DNA of 64,000 bases from Linyphia triangularis. Taxonomy: Eukaryota; Arthropoda; Arachnida; Araneae; Linyphiidae. The stretch lies in the NCBI GenBank assembly GCA_963978545.1, contig OZ021724.1, forward strand, positions 25,967,933-26,031,932, read 5' to 3'. Below, piece after piece: positions 62,205-64,000 of the stretch. The position numbers and the translations under genes are program-made. The notes beneath the pieces were generated by a model. That model searched no databases and had not been told where the DNA came from. It worked only from the letters and a program-made list of their open reading frames with translations. The number at the start of each line of letters is the position of its first letter. Within the stretch, counting starts at the first letter, position 1.

Positions 62205-62755
62205 AAAGTGTTCTACTGTTGGGTGAATTTCAGTACTAAAGGTGCAACAGATGATGACATCCAAAACAGAATAGCTAAAACCTGTAATTGCTTTAAAGGT
62301 TTTTATAAAATTTGGAAAACATCCAACCTAGCTTTGAAGGTTAAACTAAATCTATACAAATCAATAATAAGGTCAGTTCTCCCGAAAGAATCTGAGACTT
62401 GGAAACTTATAGTAACACGGACAAAGAGACTAATGTCTTAGAATGAGTATGAAAATCTTCTGGTCAAACACAATTACAAACGAAATTCTCTTACAGAAAA
62501 CAAAATTAAGACCAATAGGTAAGGAAATTAAAATTAGAAGATGGCGCCTAATCGGACAAATCATGAGACTTGAGAGGTGATGAAATCCCAAATGTTGAAG
62601 TCCCCTCCCTTGGGCACCAGAGGGAAGACGCCGACGTGGACGTCCTAGGTTAATTAGGAGAAGGATGATGGAGAGCAAGAGAGATGAGGCCGGATGGGCG
62701 AGCTGGCAAGTGTTATTGCGAGGGAGGATGGAGAGCTAGAATGAAAGCCTAATAC
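62205..62755 (+). pseudogene. LINE reverse transcriptase C-terminal fragment
   Basis: The reading FSTKGATDDDIQNRIAKTCN, CFKGFYKIWKTSNLALKVKL, NLYKSIIRSVLPKESETWKL is the thumb-side end of a non-LTR reverse transcriptase (usual form STDGGTDEDI..RI.KAR.AF..L..IW....IS..TK..LY...V.SVLLYGSETW). After a frameshift near 62440 it continues MSMKIFWSNTITNEILLQKT, EIKIRRWRLIGQIMRLER*, PWAPEGRRRRGRPRLIRRRM and ASWQVLLR, the conserved ORF2 tail also seen at 29735. Stops and shifts show it is dead. The YADD active site is upstream of the truncation. GC is high relative to flanks, consistent with former coding sequence. Confidence 0.8.
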
Positions 62756-63394
62756 GCGATAAGAAATGATAATGCGGATGACTGATGGGCGAATACTTAT
62801 ACATTTTTAGTCTTTGAATGATTGAAAAAATATTCAAAAACTGTTAACTGCATTATAGATAAAGTGGACATAATTAAAGCATTTATTTTAAATGTTTCTT
62901 TCTAAAGTTTGCCAAATTTCAATGAAAAAAAATGCGTCTATTGGCTTTTTAGTTCCAAAGTGCTTGTTTACTATTTATTGCGTTACAATCCGTATATATA
63001 TATCACGTGATACAGAAATCCCCCGACCTAAATTATAATTTTGTGCTAATTTTTTTTTTATCCATTTGATTTGCTCCTTAACTTTCGAAATAATAAGTGT
63101 CTAACAATTACGAATTTTTAAGAGCTTCCATTACATAGTTGTTCAAAATCTAGTAATTGAGTTGCATTACAAAACTGCTAACAAGATACAAGAAGTTTGA
63201 TCCCAACCAAACTAGTTCTGCAAGAAAAATACAGGTTTACACATCAGTCATTCCATTAGAAACAAACGTATCAGTATTGAGTTTTAAAAAATAGAGCACA
63301 AATATATCAAATTAAATTGTGAGTAATTTTTGAATAATTTTTTAAAAAGAGTTTCAACTTTAAATTATTTCAGAATTTTCTACGATCCTACACT
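62756..63394. other. No recognised feature
   Basis: AT-rich linker. Confidence 0.5.
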
Positions 63395-64000
63395 AGGGGG
63401 TGTTGAACAACGCACATCTTTCAATTTCACTGCAATTAAATTTTCCATGGATTGGTATAAGTTACCGTTTTCGTTTTCATATTTACATTAATTTTAAAAA
63501 ATGGTCAGTTTGGCGATATTTTTGACAATAATTATCACATTGGTAAAAAAACAAACAAAAAAAAAACAAAAAAAAAAAAAAAACACATACGCTAAAATTT
63601 CTAAGTGGACGATATGTTTTTTTTAATCAATATTAGACAATCCTTTGTTGTAAGTGAAAAAAAGGAGATACAATCGTTCATGGGTGATACTCAAGGAAAG
63701 TGAATTCTGCTTTAAAGACATTCATAAATCCACTTTTTATGCCTTTATGAAATTTCTACAGAAATTTCGAGGGTAGGAATGATTAGAAAACTTAAATAGT
63801 AATACCACAACAATTTTGCTCAAAATCGTTAGATCCATTTTTTGGTAGCAGCTGAAAAACATACATATTTCAATGGCAGCTATCTTAGACGCATGCGCTA
63901 TTTTGAAGAAAACCTTAATAACAGATCCCATGGCCACCACAAACCCGTATACATATGTTGAATATCGTAGATCAATCTGTTCGGAAGTTATGCTGACAAC
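63395..64000 (+). mobile_element. Family E copy, cut by window end
   Basis: Starts CTAGGGGGTGTTGAACAACG and contains GGTCAGTTTGGCGATATTTT, TTCATGGGTGATACTCAAGG, CAATGGCAGCTATCTTAGAC, CATGGCCACCACAAACCCGT and the final TCTGTTCGGAAGTTATGCTG. The 3' hairpin lies beyond the window. Confidence 0.65.

Overview
The window reads as an AT-rich, repeat-dominated intergenic or intronic stretch of an animal nuclear genome. The transposon types (arthropod-style Helitron, Tc1 and mariner relatives, pogo, hAT, a LINE with a nuclease-free 3' tail domain, tRNA-derived SINE) and their codon decay suggest an arthropod, possibly a chelicerate such as a spider. That assignment is inference from remembered family resemblance. 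No intact host gene was found. Almost everything that can be named is a mobile element or its wreck. No bacterial-type operons, CRISPR arrays or rRNA genes were seen.

Layout. 1-7.9 kb: two satellite-like arrays (unit about 145-150 bp) that each end in a Helitron-type CTAG|T terminus, one of them interrupted by a SINE with a 10-bp duplication; a 530-bp inverted-repeat element (called family T here) that holds a solo LTR; and a pair of RFX-type X-box motifs at 2.6 kb. 9-20 kb: a second solo LTR, a T copy holding a decayed mariner-like element, several MITEs, a Tc1 transposase pseudogene partly turned into a minisatellite, a hAT MITE with a perfect 8-bp duplication, and copies of an unclassified dispersed family (family E). 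21.6-22.4 kb: third LTR.

27.8-33.7 kb is the most structured region: TIRs flanked by TA bracket a 5.9-kb pogo/Tigger-like element. On its minus strand it holds a pogo transposase C-terminal remnant and then two halves of a second, unrelated protein family of unknown function. The two halves are separated by a 2.2-kb TIR element that itself carries a LINE fragment. 36-43 kb: a hAT transposase tail, a very long TA microsatellite, and further E and T copies. 43.6-45.2 kb: a short Helitron sitting exactly inside a TA microsatellite, with a 309-codon open frame for the C-terminal half of the PIF1-like helicase. 45-64 kb: small inverted-repeat elements, an ATT-type microsatellite of about 660 bp, a possible unique exon near 58.8 kb, a LINE reverse-transcriptase tail at 62.2-62.75 kb, and a last E copy running off the end.

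The elements do not work together as a pathway. The interest lies in nested insertion order, in target choice (Helitron in TA repeats, SINE in satellite), and in the passenger gene family inside the pogo-like element. Coordinates of repeat edges are accurate to a few bases where target duplications are given and to about 10-30 bases otherwise.
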